The notes under the pieces are model-generated. The model was not told the DNA's origin and searched no databases. It saw only the letters and a program-made list of their open reading frames with translations. This document shows, one piece after another, positions 60,763-64,000 of a DNA stretch of 64,000 nt (the stretch's first letter is position 1; each line of letters begins with the position of its first letter). The stretch comes from Zychaea mexicana (taxonomy: Eukaryota > Mucoromycota > Mucoromycetes > Mucorales > Lichtheimiaceae), in the NCBI RefSeq assembly GCF_025766255.1, contig NW_026516747.1, forward strand, positions 124,001-188,000. Reading direction: 5' to 3'. The translations under genes were made by a program, and so were the position numbers.

Positions 60763-63221
60763 TTTAAAAAAAAACTTTTTTTTTTGTATTTAAAGACATC
60801 CTCCATCAAATCCCCATCCTACGCTTATCATCATACTGTATCTCTCTCTCTCTCTCTCTCTCTTCAAAACTCCTTCTTCACATTGTAATCTTTTTTTTTT
60901 GTTTTTTATTTCCTTTTCGTCAACATTAAAAAACACACGCACACATTTATTTGTTCAAAAGTGTTTTGAGATATGTGGTTGCCAAGGGGAGACAAGGACA
61001 CGGGCCCGGCGCCTGTAGCCAAGTGATCGGTGCATCTCTTTTACCGATAACTCACATGCGCAACTTGACGTTTATGTACAAGGTCCGATTTGGGGGAGCG
61101 GGGGGCAGCCTCCTCGTGTCAACATCAAGTGGGTGGCGAATAAAAATGCTCGTGCAACAATCAACATCTGTATGAAAAATAAAGTACTTGGCGTACCCCC
61201 CATTTTTACTTTGACGGGGCGATAAATTTCGCTGAGAGGGTCAATTTCGCGCATCATGAATTGACCATCTTTTCCACACCAGTATGATTTTAATGGATAA
61301 GCACCAGATATTACCATTTTACGGTCCTCCATCCCTTTGCAAAACCAAAGGGCATTTGGTCATCGTATTTTAGACTATCTGGTTCCTAGCAAGAGGAAAC
61401 CAGAAGATCCTGCTCCAACTCCAACTCGTCGGGCAGAAACCCAAGTTGGTTGATGAGTTTACTCAAACAACAACCGTGTACCTACTTTGTAGAGTAAAGC
61501 ACTGCATGCAAAGTGGTGCGTTATAGAAGTCAATGAACTTTTTTAAGTTTTTTTGTTTTCCAGTCCGACACACCGAGCTTCAATAGTTTTATCTTACTGA
61601 AGCATATCACGATATTCATTTAGGCTATATCTTTGTTTACATACGATGGTTTGAGATCTTGTTGAGTGGCTATCTCGAATAGATACATGTAATCACTCGG
61701 TACATGGATGGATAAAAGGAGGTTCTCTAAAATATCCTGGCGTTGTTGTCTCTCCCGTAACCAGTGCCAACCCATATTCCGTCATTATCTAATTATATTC
61801 AAAGACAACGACGGTTAGATCACGATACTAATAGTATGATCGTAATCACAGAAGAAACGAAAAAAATATTGGGGATGTCATATCATTTATACGTTTTGTG
61901 CTCTTACTATCCTTGATGATGGCTTTTTTCATGGATGACTGATGCACATGAGATAGCAAAATCGTTTAAATTTGTCATCTTATAGATCATCGACTACTAC
62001 TTAAAAGAAAGGTAATCTTTCCCAGGTATATAAGCAATTAGGTAATCCAGTATCTGAATTATAGGTAGTATTAAATGATACACACATATCACCAATTAAA
62101 ATCACCACTACTACTACTTGCTTTAGAAAGAATATACGATTTTTTTTGTAAGGAAACCATTGGTTGGGAATCATTTCTTCAAAAGTGTGCAAAGATCAGA
62201 AACTGCCAATAACGTTAAAGATACAAGTGTACAAATGAAGGGACTAAGGCACACTACCGGCGTGCTACTATGGACCGAATCGATCATAAGGGAGGGCTAT
62301 GCAGATTATCACAGGAATTTTCCGCGAGATGACCGGTTTTTCACCAAAAGAACCACAGGAAAAACCACCAGCCTTGACCGAAGTCGTTCAGCGCCGGCGC
62401 CCTACTCTGCGATTGCATGCGTGAACCAAAGTTTGTTCTTTAGTAGTCCTCGGAAAAAAAGAAAATAGTGAGTGATTTGGTCAAACGTATCATCCATCAA
62501 CGCCATTGTGTCAACATTACCTGAGACTTTCAACAGAATATAACAAGCTTGGCATACGCTACTCATGACAGTGAACACACACGGTGTGAACCGAAAATGT
62601 GTAGGGCTTACCTGCCACTTTCACTCAGGACGTCTCGGGCTTGCCCATAGACTACTACTAACACTTAGGTAGAGCTAATAGATTCCTTTGCCAATACCGT
62701 GGAAAACAACATGTGGAAAAACAGTACGTTGTCTGGCAAAAAATTGATAAGCGTGTTGAGCAGCGGTTGTTGTGATTGAGATATGGATAGCGGAGTCAAG
62801 AATGGGATGGGGATGTGCCGCTCTGCTCCCAACGAAGCTATACCCCTCAACGGGAACCTAAATAAAAGGGGAATCCCAAAAGGAAAAGAGCAAGAGGAGA
62901 AAATCAAAGGGAGGATGAGCGATCCACTCTATGGATAGTCTTTCCAAAAACCAAAAAAAAATAGTTACAAACTGTGAAAGTCTTGTTTCTTATTATATGC
63001 AACCAAGAATACCATCCTCGCCGACCTCAACAGTTGAAAACTGGGTGTTGCGGTTGCCGATCCTCAGGTCGTAACTAAAACCGCAAGTACCGCAATTAAC
63101 CGCAAGCTTTCGGGTTCTTCGATAAACTAGGAATCATTATTCATCTATCCAACTCGTTATTTAATCCCAAGCCTCTTAAATTACCTTGCTACAGCGCAAC
63201 GATCAAACACTCATTGAAAAT
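60763..63221. other. Gene-poor region after PKA with degenerate coding-like fragments
   Basis: About 2.5 kb. A (TC)n run lies at 60840-60862. A minus-strand stretch (61332-61200) and an overlapping plus-strand stretch (61333-61455) have protein-like composition but are short and unrecognised, as is a frame at 62160-62468. No intact gene or recognised mobile element. Confidence 0.45.
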
Positions 63222-63575
63222 ATGAGAAAACTACCGATACCTATGCAAGAAGAAGGAGCGAGAAGTGGCGAAGAAGCAAAGTGGCCTGCGGAAGACGAGA
63301 ACATACAGTTAATCATTTGCGAACATGATAAGGGGGCTGTTCAACTGAGCGCGCTTCTAAACGAAATTGATCGTTTGAAGGCCTTTCATCTGATGGACAC
63401 CCCTTGCCCCATTCATATTTCTCCTGCGCATGGTGCACTCACTTCTGATGCCACCGACAGTGACAGAGAAGCCACGATGATGTGTGAAGTTCGCGCTTTG
63501 CACAAGGCGATGGAGAAGGAGTATCAAGAATGCCTTGCTCGTATGCTATTGCCGAGAGCTACAAACCGCCCGTAG
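63222..63575 (+). CDS. Small hypothetical protein
   Basis: An open frame of 117 codons from the ATG at 63222 (MRKLPIPMQEEGARSGEE) to TAG at 63575. Composition is soluble and mildly acidic, with a helix-prone middle (ALLNEIDRLKAF) and C-terminal part (EVRALHKAMEKEYQECLARM). I do not recognise it. The frame is open upstream to about 63180, so an earlier exon is possible. Downstream, a 22-nt segment at 63617-63638 and another at 63721-63779 carry splice-like borders and read KRPFDSD then EKAELRSNKRQRG to a stop, but their phase does not fit this frame, so they were not joined. Confidence 0.4.
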   Translation: MRKLPIPMQEEGARSGEEAKWPAEDENIQLIICEHDKGAVQLSALLNEIDRLKAFHLMDTPCPIHISPAHGALTSDATDSDREATMMCEVRALHKAMEKEYQECLARMLLPRATNRP

Positions 63576-64000
63576 ACGTTTTGAAGCACTTTAAACTACC
63601 GTTCATTCGTTTTCAGAAACGCCCTTTTGATTCTGATGGTTAGTTTATTACCTTCTGTCTCTTATCTACAATTAAGAACGCTGGATACCCTTTTTGATGA
63701 CGTGTGAAACTATCTTTTAGAGAAAGCAGAATTGAGAAGTAACAAGAGGCAACGGGGCAATTTGGAAGGAGATGGTTGAAGGCGCCAGGAAACCGTATTA
63801 AGACAAGGCACAAGAGATGAACGATGGGATGAGGGTACGCAAAAGACGATGCGAAACAGGTACAATCGCCTCATACCTGCTCTTGAAAAAAAAACCTCAC
63901 CATGCTGAGAGATGAATGTGGTGTAGAAAGCATTTGCTTTCTTGCACCAAGCGACTGTGGCTCTGGTAAATACCTACATATGAATAAAGAAATGTCCGCA
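63576..64000. other. 3' flank of the small ORF, to window end
   Basis: Contains the possible small exons at 63617-63638 and 63721-63779. After that I see no supported feature. Confidence 0.4.

Noticed and set aside
62160..62468. 102-codon plus-strand frame
   Set aside because: It begins at a TTG; the first ATG leaves 76 codons of unrecognised sequence with no splice context. Kept only as part of the gene-poor region.

Overview
The window is 64 kb of nuclear DNA from a filamentous fungus, most likely an early-diverging one (Mucoromycota, Mucorales-like). I infer this from dense genes cut by many short GT-AG introns (about 40-180 nt), long CAG/CAA-coded glutamine runs, and a fungal gene set: a GH81 beta-1,3-glucanase, a Skt5/Chs4-type chitin synthase regulator, a Hal4-type kinase, a CSC1 channel and a short tropomyosin. 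The species cannot be fixed from the sequence alone. Exon models were built by hand from splice signals, reading phase and protein-family fit. For every spliced gene given here the exon lengths add up to a multiple of three.

Layout. 0-4.4 kb: the 3' end of a hybrid histidine kinase, convergent with a GH81 glucanase. 5.5-10.5 kb: dynamin-related Dnm1 and, divergently, the CCAAT-factor subunit Hap5/NF-YC. 11.9-19 kb: an ankyrin-DIL protein and, divergently, an ankyrin-dysferlin-FYVE protein. 19.5-26.7 kb: the Chs4/Skt5-like protein, the ribosome-biogenesis factor Rrp14/SURF6 and the mitochondrial porin VDAC. 28.8-31.7 kb: a 12-exon gamma-glutamyltranspeptidase. 31.9-37.6 kb: a Helitron (rolling-circle transposon) with a Rep-helicase gene broken by one in-frame stop. 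38.8-43.5 kb: alpha-tubulin and queuine tRNA-ribosyltransferase. 45.4-49.1 kb: VAP/Scs2 and the mitochondrial tRNA 2-thiouridylase. 51-60.8 kb: a Hal4-type kinase, a CSC1/OSCA channel, tropomyosin and the PKA catalytic subunit, all on the plus strand. 60.8-64 kb: gene-poor sequence with one small unrecognised ORF and decayed coding-like fragments.

There is no operon-like organisation; genes are individually transcribed and several pairs share divergent promoters (dnm1/hap5, ankyrin-DIL/FYVE, TGT/VAP, MTU1/kinase). By theme there are cell-wall genes (GH81, Chs4-like), mitochondrial genes (Dnm1, VDAC, MTU1), cytoskeleton genes (tubulin, tropomyosin), signalling genes (histidine kinase, PKA, Hal4-type kinase) and membrane-contact or lipid-signal genes (VAP, FYVE/DysF).

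The least ordinary part is the Helitron island. It has three CCHC zinc knuckles on successive exons, a recognisable 5' terminus, an in-frame stop ahead of the last helicase motifs, and a hairpin / telomere-like / hairpin module found both next to the element and inside one of its introns.
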